Source: Vespa crabro | Lineage: Eukaryota > Arthropoda > Insecta > Hymenoptera > Vespidae | Length of the DNA: 64,000 nt | Assembly: GCF_910589235.1 (NCBI RefSeq) | Contig: NC_060973.1 | Location: forward strand, 4,597,501 to 4,661,500 | Reading direction: 5' to 3' | Shown: piece by piece, positions 16,166-29,785 of the stretch | How positions within the stretch are numbered: position 1 is the stretch's first letter | How the letters are laid out: each line of letters begins with the position of its first letter | Made by a program: the position numbers and the translations under genes | The notes under the pieces: generated by a model | The model's input: the letters and a program-made list of their open reading frames with translations, nothing else | Told to the model about the DNA's origin: nothing | Database searches by the model: none

Positions 16166-16348
16166 CGAAGATAAATCTCTTCTCTCCAATTCCTCTTTCC
16201 CCTCGCTTTTATCATCCTTTTACTCTTTATTATTAACGCTAGAACCTGACAGATCCTTTAAATCGACTCGAAAAGACGAACTTATCTGAAGCTTTCGTTA
16301 CTTTCGATCCTTGGAGACTCATCGTTGAAAAGAGCTACGGATAATACA

Positions 16349-16402
<54 letters not shown>

Positions 16403-18490
16403 GTAGATATAGATAGGTAGATATATAATATTACGTACGTATATATGATCGACGATCTCTCACAACCGTCTAATATACGCTCCTGCGATCCTGTATCACC
16501 AAAACAAGAAAATTACTTTCTTCATCGTCGTCATCATCATCGTTGGACTTCGGCGATTATGGTAGCTTCAACGAAAAATCGAATTTATAGTAGAAAAGAA
16601 TTTAATTAATGGGATGGTCATTTTCTCGGCGAAGGAAACTACTTCGAGGCGAAAGTATCGTCGAAAGGCTCCTCTGGAAAGAATAATAGAAAATTAAATT
16701 AGTGGCTAACGATACACTGTAAAAACTTCGCTAATGTTCTTTTTCGAACCTTCTACTTCTACTTGTATTACCTTCTTTTTTTTCTCTTTGTTTTTTCTCT
16801 CTCTTTTTTCGACAGCACTTCTCTACTTTTATTTATCAATTATTCAGTAAAAAATGAGAGAGAGAGAGAGAGAGAAAGAAAGAGAGTGAAAACTCATTAA
16901 AAAATGATCAAACTGATAATGTATAATTTCTAATCAAATTTCTCATCGTTTGCAGGTTTTGTGAAAAAGAAGAAAATCTATCTGTCGGCCTTCATGAAAT
17001 ATATCACGAAGGTCCTTGTTCAACATTTTCGAATGAAGAGATTTACGTACATACATGCTGAAACGATTCTTTACATGGCAGCATCCCATTTCGAAAATGC
17101 GCCCTCTTCGCGGCTTAATACGCTAGAGAAAATATCAACAAATCTATCTCTATCTATCTATATATACCTAATATATTTATGCATGTGTGCATGCGTTCGT
17201 ATGCTCGTGGTGATATGCTAAAGAAAGATACATATATATACATATATATATATATATATATTTCTTTTTTTAAAGCTTTTGCATTGAATTCTTTTGCTTG
17301 GTGGCCTGTACTTAGCAATTAATGATTGTTATTATTAACAAAATCTAATAAAAATAAAAAACTTTTTCTTTTTCTTCTTCTTTTTTTTTCTTTTTCTTTC
17401 AATCGCTTATTACATTCATGCTTATGCGAAGTATCCTGCTTTTTTCTCAAAGAATAATTTCGTAGACACACATATTTTTAGATATCATTGTTTAGACAAT
17501 TAAATGAAAGTAGTAAAAACAAAAAGTAATATCTAACAAATGAAAAAGTAATGAATAAAGAAAAAAAAAACTATTCCTCGGCACGGAGCAACGTCTTACA
17601 CGTATATATATGTACGTGTATGCGCGTGTGATCTGGATCCATTAGATTTTAACATTCCCGATTCTGGGCAAATTTGATGAAATGGTAAGCAAATCGAATA
17701 TTGAATATCGTCGAGAGGAACACAACCAGATTTAAGAAAATATAAGACATATTTCCTATAGAAATAGATCCTCCAAATCTAGAGTTCACTATGCTTTCCT
17801 CACTTAACTAACTTAACGATCTATCGATCGATCGATTCGAAACTAAACTGAACTATACGATTAACTCACTTCCGTTGTCAACCGACGGAAATAGCAATCC
17901 TCCCTCTCTCCCACTTTCTTTCTCTCTCTATCTATCTATCTCCAAATATTATATGAATTTCTTGGTGTTGTCTTAGTCGTCGATCGAAGTGCGAACTCAA
18001 TCATTAATAATAATATTATACCTATATATGTGTGTATATTTACATGAAGTATATAAAATGATAAATATACATTTGTTAAGATCCTAAAGAAATTCAGGTA
18101 AAATTAATCAAAAATTTATTACACATATTTTGAATATAATTCATATATACTACATGAACGAATTAACGTGCATATTGTTTTATTTTCTCATTATAGAATG
18201 TATACAAAGTTTTATATAACTTTAGGAACGTTTATTAACAAAGTTACAAACATTAAATAATACACGACTTAGAAACTATTAATTTACCAGTAAACACAAA
18301 ACTCGCTAAAACTTGGGAGTTTTTCCATCACTTCTTTTATTATTAATAATTATTATTTATATATACTTTTATATATATATATATATATACACACACTTAT
18401 ACATACGTATAAATATATATTATAACATGTATGAATCGTGTAGATATATACACACACACACACACACACACATACATACATACATACGTA
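7284..18490. other. Noncoding, microsatellite-rich stretch
   Basis: No supported gene. The main content is simple repeats: (GT)n 8088-8132, interrupted (TA)n 8484-8618, (GA)n 9306-9339, (TA)n 11946-11993, (GA)n 12783-12842, (TA)n 13778-13817, (CT)n 14001-14046, a TA/CA/TA compound array 15244-15427, a GATAAA hexamer repeated about five times at 15651-15680, (TA)n 16103-16162 and 16346-16394, and TA/CA 18369-18475. Open frames here translate to YIYIYI, SLSLSL or RERERE strings and were treated as repeat artefacts. Confidence 0.7.
15244..15427. repeat. Compound TA/CA microsatellite
   Basis: About 180 bp of alternating (TA)n, (CA)n and (GTAT)n blocks with few interruptions. It is one of the longest compound arrays in the window and accounts for the overlapping long YIYI/HTHT open frames on both strands. 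Confidence 0.9.
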
Positions 18491-18924
18491 TTCCGGAAGG
18501 AAGACGAAGTGTAATTTACCTTGGCACGATAAACTATCACAAGCATAATATAGTTTACGACTGAGCCTTCGCTACACTAACTCCTTCTACTTGAAATAAT
18601 AATTAGCGCGGGAAACGTTACGAGCGATGGAAATTAGCTACTTCCCCACGCCCCTCCCCTACTTTCATCGTCCTTTACAAAGGAAAAATGGTGAACGTTA
18701 TAAAATCAAAGAAAAAGAATAAAAAAAAGGAAATGAGAAATAGAAAAAGAAAAAGAGAAACGATGAGTGGTTTTAATCGATTATTTTAATCCTTGTCAGA
18801 CGTTCCACCAAAATGGCTGAACTTTGACCTCACTATCCATCTATATATATATCCTCTGCCCGTAGTTTTCTCTAGTGAAAGAGGAAATAATCGATCGCGA
18901 GTGTAATTCGAAAGAACAATACTG

Positions 18925-18930
18925 TATAAA
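18925..18930 (+). promoter_or_regulatory. TATA box candidate
   Basis: TATAAA lies about 50 bp upstream of an ATG at 18977. It is followed at once by the 15-bp palindrome gagtcattatgactc (18932-18946), which carries two AP-1-like half sites. The surroundings are less AT-rich than the flanks. This is only a motif; no downstream exon has been identified. Confidence 0.3.
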
Positions 18931-18976
18931 AGAGTCATTATGACTCGTCACATAAGAAGACGTTAACGTTCCGGTA

Positions 18977-19195
18977 ATGTCCGATAATGCCTTCTTCCAA
19001 GCCACGTCAATACGAACGTTGCTTCAGTTTAATGAGATCGAAAGCTACCTGCTAACTGGATTTCCTGATAATTGTGTTGCCTCCATTACCTGTAACGAAT
19101 GGGTACACGCCGATCGATCGACTTTAGTCGCTGGAGGTATATCCATACTTCCCCTCCCCGGACCTACCTCAGCCTCTTACGGAGACTACGTAGTA
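18977..19195 (+). CDS. Possible first coding exon, unknown product
   Basis: A 73-codon open segment runs from ATG at 18977 to a strong donor, GTA|GTAAGA, at 19195/19196, ending in phase 0. A TATAAA lies about 50 bp upstream. The predicted peptide is of mixed composition rather than a repeat (Leu- and Ser-containing N-terminal half, two Cys, a Pro/Gly/Leu stretch near the end), unlike nearly every other frame in the first 26 kb. I recognise no family and cannot find exon 2. Without splicing the frame stops at 19231. It could equally be a 5' UTR exon or chance. It sits inside the inverted repeat described at 18491-19594. Confidence 0.25.
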
Positions 19196-19417
19196 GTAAG
19201 AGGAATCGAAAAAGAGAGAGAGAGGGATTAGTTGCTTGTGGTTAGATAAATTTTAGAAAACGATTGCGATGAGATTAAAGGAAAAAAGGAGGAAAAAATG
19301 TCGTTTAAGAGACAAAAGAAATCAAATCAAATCGAATCGAATCAAATAGAAAAGATGAAAGAAGAGAGGAAGAAAAATTCTTAATACGAATTTTTATTCT
19401 CTCTCTCTCTCTCTCTT

Positions 19418-19465
<48 letters not shown>

Positions 19466-20237
19466 ACTCTCTCTCTTGCTCTTCCTTTTCATTCTCTTGC
19501 CACAAAATAGAATAGTTTCTACTGTCGTGTAGAATTTAGCTGATAATTTACACGAGGCTTCAGGGTTTATCGTGCCAAGGAACTTCCTCCGGAAGTCACG
19601 TTTTCCTTCTACAGGGTGTAACAAAGATAGCATACTATATTCCTAATTTGTCTTGCCTTAATGAAAGAATTCAAGAAAAAAGGAAAAAAAGAAAGAAAGA
19701 AAAGTAAAAGAAAGAGAAGAAAATATCCACTGGCAATTGTCTTTTCGATGGTTATTTCGAGTTAACCGTAACGATAAATTCGATCCTGTTGAAATAATGA
19801 TCATGACAGTAACGCAATATCGTCCGATGTAATTCAATATGGCTATCGTCACTCGGAGAACGCGTTTGCAATAAATTTTATCCGAAAGCATCGACGTTAC
19901 CGTTGAGGTTTCAATGAATAGAATCGATCCTCGTATAGTCGATTCACTGTTTTTGTTACACTCCCTATAGACGTATACATATAGGTATATAGATATCTAT
20001 CTACATACGGGGTGATCATGCTCTAGTACGATACGACAAACTTATTTATTAGCGAGTAATCTAGATGGAAGTAACTAACTATGATATCGTAAAGGGATAA
20101 TCATTGGATTAGCTTGTTGCAATGCGATAACACGTTAATTAATATTTTAATATTTTCTTATAATAATATTCAATCTAACGATCGATTAATACAATTGATA
20201 CGTGAGAATTAATTAGATGAACGATATAAATCGTTCT

Positions 20238-20301
<64 letters not shown>

Positions 20302-20870
20302 TTGTTCGTAAATTAAAAGGGAACAAAAGAGAAAAAGAAAAGAAAAGTGGTAGTGAAAAAGAATAAAAGAAAATCAACATGAGAGATTAATTAAATCACC
20401 GTACAAAAATCGACGATCGGATTCAATCGAATGATCGCTTAAATTCTTGATCGAATACACGTAATATAAAATATTATATGAGCTCTCTTGAATGAAAGTC
20501 AAACGATATTTCATCTCTCTTTCCTATTACAGTTGACGTTGGTGTTCGTCCGTACGATAGCGAATACCGTGCTTTAATTAGTGTCGCTTTAGAAATACAC
20601 CAAGCCTGATATTCCACATACGCTAGTTTGTGAAAGTTAGTGTACGGAGATAACTAATACGGATAATTGAATCGCACGAAAACAGTATCTCTAATTAAAG
20701 GCTTCCCTTGATGTGTGTTCAACTGGTATCTATCTACTGTTATTATTTTGGTTGGCGATGATAGTGCTGTTGTTTTTATTGTTATCGTTATTCTCATTTT
20801 CATCCGACATCGTTACTTCAAGATACACACCGTGACTTTTCTATTCGAACTTCGATACGAAAGGGATTTA

Positions 20871-20921
<51 letters not shown>

Positions 20922-23100
20922 AAATAAATAAATAAAAAAAAAGAAAAAAATATTTCGATCGACGATGACGACAAAAGAAAACTATCGATACGGATTGATC
21001 TTAATATTGAATGCATATAAATCAATCGATCGATTAAATAATAAATAAACAAAATTAAATCGTTGGATGTCAATAAATGAAAATTGTTTAAATATTCGAA
21101 ACGATCGACGTTCTATCGGTTACTTCAGCCGACCGTGAAATCCTCTCGACGTTTTATAGGTTTTCTCTTCCATTTCCCGTCCCTTCCTTCCCCGCCCCCT
21201 TCTTTTCCACCAAAAAGTATATGCTCTTTTCCGTAGGATATGCATAAAACGATTCGAAGCTCAGACACAAGAGAAAAATCTTCAAGAATCGTGACATTTT
21301 CCCATCACCGTTCAACGTCGTTCAAGCTTATCCCTTTCCCTTTGTTTCTCCCTTTTCCACCTTAATACCTTATACTCCAATCTTTTTTACTCCTTTCCCT
21401 ATCCCTTCCCGATGGAAGCAAACCCACCACCTTCTCGTGGTTTCCATCGAGCAATGATACTCGAACGATGCTGAAAAGGATAGAGAAAAAGAAAAAGAAA
21501 AAGAAAAAAAGAAAACGACAAAAATGAATATGAATATGTGAATGAAAAAATGAAAAGAAAAGAGAGAAAGAAAATGACCTTTTCGGTGTGATACTTAAGA
21601 AAATTGCTTGAAATTTTCTACATCCGTGAATTCGTCGTCTTCGTTATCGTCTTCGTCGTCCTAGTTGTCCTTATCGTTGTCCTCGTTCTCGTCGTCGTCG
21701 TCTCCGTCGCAAAATAGAGAGATTAAACGAACTAATGCACGTTGATCCTTTTTCTCCAACGAAAAGAGTATCATTGGCGAAGAGTGGGTAATCCAAAGTC
21801 CACTGATTCTCCTCGATAGAAACTTTATTCCCATGTTTTAAAAAGCTCTCCTCACCCTTCCCCCTCCCATTGACTATGCTTCTACGTCGAGGATTATAAA
21901 TAACTAAATAAATAAATAAACTATATTTTCTTTTGTCAGAGAGATAGAGAGAAAATAACGAAAAACATTTTTAAATAAAAAAAAAAACGATAAGAAAAAA
22001 AGAAAAATAACGATAAGAAAAAAAAAAAGTAGGATCCTTTGCAGCGGAAAAAATCATGCCGTTCGATTTTCGGCGTTTACTTATTGAAACCTCTCTTATA
22101 TCGATCCGGCATATCTACGGCACCGTAAGTGCCATCTTCTGATCGTGACATGCACTACAATCATCGCGAAATTCTTCAATGAGACGAATTTGGCGGTAAA
22201 TTTATAATACGTATGAGCGTACGAGCGTGTCACGTTCATTTTTGAATGAGTCCGCAATGTGAATGACCCGATCAATACCATTTATGATCTTTTTGTCGTT
22301 TAAACGACGAGATTTCGTTCGGGGCATACGTTCGAAATGGGATCAAAATCAATTGCGATATCAAACGAATCGTTTAAAAAGTTCTTTATAATGTTTAACA
22401 TATTATATGAAATGCTTGTAATAAGTTAAAAAAAAAAAAAAAAAAGAAAAAGAAAAGATAAGTAAAACGAAAAGTTTTCACGGTAATACTTTTTAATTCG
22501 TGCGAACGAAGGTTACTTACGAATCAAATATGTTTCTCTTTGAATGTATTAACACGCACATGTGCGTATGCACGTAAATGAAGGTATATGTAAGTGCAAT
22601 AAGTGGAAAAGATGATGGTGGGTCAGGCGTATATTAATGATCAACTCTCTAGCACGTGCAAACGCGCGGTAAATAGCGCGCGATGGGAATAATCGACCCG
22701 ATACAAATTCGTTTCGAGTTGATCAGTTTTGGCGCGTTGAGAGTATGTACATATGTATATACGTACATATATAATACATATCCATCTATCGTATGTAATA
22801 AAATAATCAATCGATGCTAACGATAAAGAAACGAGCCGAATGAAACGAACGAAATGAAACGAATGAACTAACAATAAGTAACAACACGAGAAATCTTTCA
22901 AAAGATACTTCCTGTATTACTGCGTTTCTATTTTATATCTTTTTCTTTTTCTTTTTCTTTAATCTTTTTCCAAGCTTTTAACTTTTTCACAAATGAGAAA
23001 CAGGCGCTCGTAATTATATATCGTTGCTAATTAATACTTTATAGCCTTTCACTCTTCGTTCAGTTTCCAATTATTTTCTCAAAGTATAACAAAGTCAAAG

Positions 23101-23133
<33 letters not shown>

Positions 23134-23587
23134 AACAATATTATTTGTGATCATATTTTTTTAATTCTTATATTACTTTTTCTTTCTAAAGAGAAAATGT
23201 AATGAGAAGATACTGAAACGAATATATTATACTCAGGTGTATAAGGGCATGTCATATTATTCCAACGTATTGTGAATAGAAAATTTTTTAAAACTTTCTT
23301 ATATTAACTTTCGTCACGTCCGACATTGTTTCCGAGATGCATTCAGTTTTGTTATTTTAGCAGTCACCAACTACTCCTCATGAAAATTGCACAAATAAAT
23401 TATTCCAAGTTTTAATATGAATCTCAAATTATCATATTCCGATCTTTTATTTTCAAAAATAACAAATATTAATCAAATTTTTTAACATATACTTTATATT
23501 ATTCTTTTTATATATATACTTTATTTAAGCAAAATAATTTGTTTAATATTAGGATATACTCTGTATGCATGTACATATATATATATA

Positions 23588-23639
<52 letters not shown>

Positions 23640-26034
23640 AAACGAAATTTCACAATACACTCCCGTGTTTGCTCGTGAATCTAACATCGACAGTTACCTT
23701 TGATCTTGCGAAAAGGAATATCGATGACCGACCATACTTTGCATAACCACGAAGAAACAGATTCAAAGACTTTTCCACCTTTATCGTGGCTTTGTTCGAG
23801 GCAATTTATTTAAAGCGTACAGGGAAAGAAGAATGGAACATTTTCTGGTCGTTTAATATTATCATGGAGAGCCAATAGGAAAATTTCTTGTAACAAAGAG
23901 ACAGACTTTTATCGAATAAATTGAAAATGCCCAGTCGGCCAATCATATAATTATTAAATCGAAGATTAAATAAATCGAACGAAACAACAATAGAGATAAT
24001 ATTGATAATAAAGATTTTCCTTAAAATCGAATAATAAAGGATAATCATAATTATAGAAATATTTGGAAGACTCACCAATATTGTCGTGTGCGTGTTTGAA
24101 ATTCCAGAAACAATTATTATGATAAAAGCAAATCAAATTCAAAGATAACAATATTTGTTTTTTAAAACTTCGAAACAAATCAGATAAATTCTAAGTTGTA
24201 TCATACTTGGGAATATACACGGAAGACTGCACATTAACTAACAAACGAGTTTGGTTCTTACGACTAGCGAACCGATACGACCTATCTTCTTCAACGTTCC
24301 AATATCTAAGATCTACGAACTCGACTGTAAAGCTACTGTTACTTTGTGATAGTAGCGAATAAAGCTATTCTGTCGAAGAAGCCTCACAAATACGCTCTCG
24401 CACGCAAACACATACGCACACACATATATAAGTTCGCGCATCACTTACCAATCTTTAAAGAGACAAAAATCTTAAAATCACAAAGTATCCACAAAAAACA
24501 AAAAGAAACCCATTTTACTCGATCAATAATGTCATTTTCTCGTGAAACATTGCAAAGTAAATTACTCTAGGAAATCCCTCATGCTCATCTTTTTCAAGGA
24601 ATCCTAACAAAAATCTTTGCTTTGATGAAAAGGAATGGATGTGAACGAGAACGTAGAATTTTTCATTTTACCCCTGAGATTTGGTTAGATAACTGAAATA
24701 ATCTTTTTCTTTTTATTCTTTTTTCTTCTTTTTTTTTTTTTTTTATACAACAGTGATATATCCTATAAAAATAGTGACAAAAAATAGATACAAAGTGTCC
24801 TACAAGCTTGGAACCATTTGAGAAAAACATACCGGATTACAAAATCTTTTTCGGAGCGTCGTTCGGTGTTATGTTACGCGTACTAGTAAAAATGATACCT
24901 CCACTCTGGTAATACTCTTTTGATCCATGATGTATTGCTTCAGATATAAAGAGCTTTGAATATTCACCTTGTACACCCCATGACTTTTATATTATCTTAG
25001 ATGATATAAAAAATTATAAAAAAGAAAAAAGAAAAAAGAAAAGAAAAATAATAAAAAAAACAAGATAAGAGTCTTATGGTTCCAAGCTTAGTCGAAACAT
25101 TATTCTCCGTATAAATAACATATATGGATATATAATCCGTCACATCAAATTCAGTTCTCTGTTTCAACTGAAATTAATTATAAGTACGCGAACTCGAATA
25201 GTATGTTTGCTATTAAAGTAAAACAATGTAGAATGGAATGATGGATATTTCAAACGAATTTCATTGATTCGAATAAACAGAATTTCAGTTATTTGATTTT
25301 ACTGATATTTTCAATTCGATAGATATACGCATTGATAACATCAATTAGCAATAGGACATCTATATTAACAATTGGATAAAACATTTTTAATAGAAACAAA
25401 ATTAAATTTCAATCGAAATGTAATAACGTCGTCTGTTTGGACATATTATTCTTCAAAATAAATTTACGGGTAATAATAAATGGGATTAGTAACGATAACA
25501 AAAAATAAAATAAAAAAAACAAAATTTAATTTCGAAATATAGGATAGAAAAAGTTATGATAAAGAAACAAAAAAAAAAAGAAGTAAGGAAGAAAGAGAAA
25601 AGAAGAAAATAAATTCGTTCTCATTCTTATTCGAGTTTGACGTACTTCTTCAGTATTTCTTAAGTCCTCGGTACAAAGTTTTGTGTCGCTTTCAGTCTGC
25701 ACGAATTTTCTCTCTCTCTTTCTCTCTCTCCTTCTCTCTCTCTCTTTTTCTCTCTTTTTCTCTCTTCTTATCTCGAAACGCTACGATGTCTGACGCTGCA
25801 GGGGGAAAGATTTTCAGGGTGTATAATAATAATAATAATAATAATCGAAAATGCGCGTAGAGAGACGACGACGACGACGACGATTACGACTACGACGATA
25901 AATCTAGAATCCGCCTCAGTAGGATTTAAACTACATTTCCAACCTTCTGATAAATTCTTTCGAATGGGATGGAAGAGGAAAAAAAATAAAAACGAAAGAA
26001 TCCTAAGTAATTAAAGTTCAAACTTTTGAAAGAT

Positions 26035-26097
<63 letters not shown>

Positions 26098-26139
26098 TTA
26101 TTAAACTAAACGTTTCGTTGAAAAAATATAAATATGTAA

Positions 26140-26172
<33 letters not shown>

Positions 26173-26545
26173 TTAAGAAACGTACGAGAGTTCAAAGAGA
26201 TGTTTTAAAACGATGCTCGACGTTTCATAATTAAAAAGTGAAATACTTATTTATTTTCTAACGGACTGATTATTAGACGAATGGCCAATGACTTTTGATA
26301 AAAATTCAAAAATGAAAATAAAATCAAAGATGAAAATGTTTATTTTGAAAGTTATATATTAATACGTCGATTAAAAATTTTCATTTTAATTTTGTAATGA
26401 ATATTTCAAGTAAATTTCAAAAAATCTAATTAACAAAACGAATTCATATTTTATAGATCAAAAATAATTTATATATATATTTATATATATATATATATAT
26501 AGATCGAAATATTTGATATTTTATGTTCGAAACTAAACTCAATAG
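19196..26545. other. Noncoding stretch
   Basis: No supported exon. Contents: (CT)n 19400-19474, (TA)n 20243-20298, an uninterrupted A run of about 48 at 20872-20919, a higher-GC segment around 21120-21900 with no recognisable frame, (TA)n 23573-23638, a short inverted repeat 24804-25089, (ATA)n and (GAC)n runs near 25826-25900, (CT)n 26037-26094 and an A run at about 26141-26163. The 5' exon(s) of the gene beginning at or before 26546 probably lie somewhere here, but I cannot point to them. Confidence 0.65.
20872..20919. repeat. Poly(A) tract, ~48 bp
   Basis: A single-base A run of about 48, followed by further A-rich sequence to about 20950. Such a run can mark a retrotransposed copy, but I see no coding remnant upstream. 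It may also be an assembly-sensitive homopolymer. Confidence 0.9.
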
Positions 26546-29500
26546 AGTCACCGACGAGTCGAGGAAACTCGTCAGCAAGCTTTGACGAGAGAACCACCAG
26601 AAATCTCATGGGAAAACACATTGGGTGCACCCAATGGTGTACCTTTCGATGACGACACGAAGGATCTCCTTAAGAATTGCCTCGACGTTTCGATTCCACC
26701 TCAGACTACCATAACGGATATCATCAAACGTAGCTCGAGCTTTCCTATCAATTTCCCAATAAACACCGTTAGATGTTCAACATTGAGAGATAGAGGTGTC
26801 AGTTCTGATATATTGGAGGTTAGTATTAATAGAAGTGAAAAAAAAAATTATCCAATTAAAATATACTTTTAGAATTCACAATATTTTTTTCTTTCTTTCT
26901 TTTAATAATATACGCGTGTATTATCAATTATTTAAGATAATACTTGAATCTAAAACTTTCCTCTATATTTTAACTTTTATATATTTCACTGTTTTCCATG
27001 CGTTTATTTATTTATTTTCTCTTTCTTTTTTTTTTTTTTTTATAATTTAATTTCCTTAGACTCGGCTGAAATAATGTTCGGTAAATAGTTCAGATAAATG
27101 CAGAACGAATTAAAAAGAAGCTCTCTTCGTTAATTCGATCGATTGTACGACTCTTTACCTTCCAATTAAAAAGTTCCCTTCTTCTTTGAGTCGTTTTTTA
27201 CTTACATGAACAAAAAAAAAAAAAAAACTTATTTCAGTTAAACGCTAATTCGGCGTATCCATTGATCCATGAGGCCATGCTACCACTCATAGCACGATGG
27301 TTAAAGCACAAACGTCAATATGGTAGTGCGATCGAGAGAGCCCTTTACAAAGAAATGGGTCTTATAGAGTTTATTCAACGACTTCTCGAAAAAAGAGCCG
27401 TCAATTTCTTTGGCTCGGACGATCGATACAAGCTGATCGATGGAAAGACCGGTGTTGATGGTTGGGAGAGCGTAGGAACGGATTATGAGAAAGAGCCGCT
27501 GGTGAGTGCACACAAATATAAAAATATAAAAATATAAAAATAAAAGAAAGAAAAGAAAAATAAATAAGATAAAAGAGAAAATTTTACTCGACCTCGATAA
27601 AACTTTTCTTTTTTCTTTTTTTTCTTTCTTCCTTTTTTCTTGTTCAGTTACTATTTAAATATCAAATATATTCGCTCTACGAATTGTATAAATAAATATA
27701 ATTAAATTACAAAAAATTGATTGACCGATAAATCAATCTTCCTCTCCTTTCCTTCTTTTTTTTTCCTTTACATTATTACATCGATCGCCTCCCTTTTAAA
27801 AATGTATAAAAATTCATACAAACAAAATATGTGTAGATAAATGAAATGGAAAAATAAAAAAAAACAAACATTCAAACAAAGAATTAATTAGAAATGAAAT
27901 TAATGGCAATCGATCGTTGTTCTCTAGGTTCTGACGAAGTGCCTGTCGTACGACGAAATCAAATTGTCGTCAATGATCGTAGTTTCATCTCACACGGAAT
28001 TCATCAACGACGGTTCTCGAGAAAATAGGGGCGTAGTAACAAGTGATCCAGACTCCGTCCAGCCCAGAGGCGTTATTATGGGTGTCGTGGGAGCAAGGTT
28101 CGCGTTTATATACCTAACTCGTACAATTAATCACGAAAGTGCGCATGTAAAAAATTAGTCTCTTGAGGTGTCGCTTTTTATTACGGCTATACTTTTCTTT
28201 TTCTTTTTTCTTTCTTTCTTTTTTTTATTTTCACCGTCCCGCTCTCCCATTGAGGGATAAAAAAAGTTGTACAACTTTTTAGAACAACTAGACTAGAACA
28301 AACAGTGCCGAAAGCGATACCCTTCCTGTACTTGTTTTCCTTTTTTTTTTTGTTTTTTATCCTTTCTTTCATATACATATATAAACAGTTTAAAAAAACA
28401 GTCGAAAAAAAAGAACAGTTTAAAAAAACAGTTTATTAATAGCCTTCTTTATATGCAGATTCGAAAAACCACGAGTTATGGAATATCAGGATATACTTAT
28501 AACTCCTTTACAAAATAATATGGATAATGGGTAAGAGATTAAGAGAATTATATCGATACATTTTTAAATGTTATTTTCTTCGTTATCTTTACTTTGATTT
28601 TGACAATAGTTAATTAAAAATTATCTATGCCTCGAATATAATGACTTGGAATGACTTACTATATAATAGAAATGATTTTTAATCGTGATATATATTGACT
28701 GCGTTTAAAAAAAAAAAAAATAACTTTTTCAATAACAATACTTATTATCAGCAACGATACTTATGATCTCATGTATAGCAAACTGTTCTACTTTCTTTTT
28801 TAAATTTTTACTCTTTTACTTTTCCTTGATATAGATACGGTCCAAACGTCGAAGGTATGACACAAGAAAAACGTGGGCTTAGAATAATATGGGCGAATTT
28901 TTATGGAGAAATCTATCATCCGCTTTATGAGGAAACGGTAAAGCGTATTAAATCTAAAGACAATAAAAGATATCTATCGCTTACGAGTCAAACGGTTTTC
29001 GACATTGAAAATTATATGAAAAGAACTCTTTTATCTGTTGAAATAATACTTCTCGAAGCAAATACTAGAGCCGAAAAACAAAATACCACTGCTTTCCTTC
29101 ACGTTGTTGGATTCGGTCTTGGTACGTAAACGAGCATAACTTTTTATTTATGCCTTTTAATCATTTTACTTTTAACCAAATAGAAAAGTTTTTTAAAAAG
29201 AGCAAAAAGAAAAAAAATCTCAACCTTTCGAGTAGAAATTTTGAATTTATATGAATAAATAGTTTTTTAACTTCACAAAGCTTTCTCGTAAAGCTTTTCA
29301 AATTGTTTTTGGAGAGAATTATTCGTAGAAAAAAAACGAAAGGTTACTTTATTATTATCATATATTATTTTTAATTTTGATTAGAGAAATTTTAAAATAT
29401 CGAAGGTCAAGAATTTTATTATTTATAATGAAATCATTATTACGCCGATCAAATCTTATTAATAAAAATTGTTAAAACACTTATTAAAGATTTGTATATA

Positions 29501-29736
29501 ATACATTACATGAGATGTGAACGCTATGAAATAATTAATATCGACAAAATTAATACCCACCTTCTTCAACGGCGAGTATAATCGAGGTTGAGTGCACATA
29601 CGAAATTAATTGATATGTATTAGTATACCAATCCATTCCGTAAATGATTGTAACGTCTGACTGTCCTAGCGAGTAAGCTTATACGATTCAAATTAAAGAT
29701 GAAACGTTTAACTTGAGAATTATATTAAAATGATTA

Positions 29737-29785
<49 letters not shown>

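Noticed and set aside
16961..17221. Plus-strand frame after a tttgcag acceptor-like sequence
   Set aside because: Only the acceptor fits; the peptide degenerates into a TA-repeat translation and no partner exon is visible.
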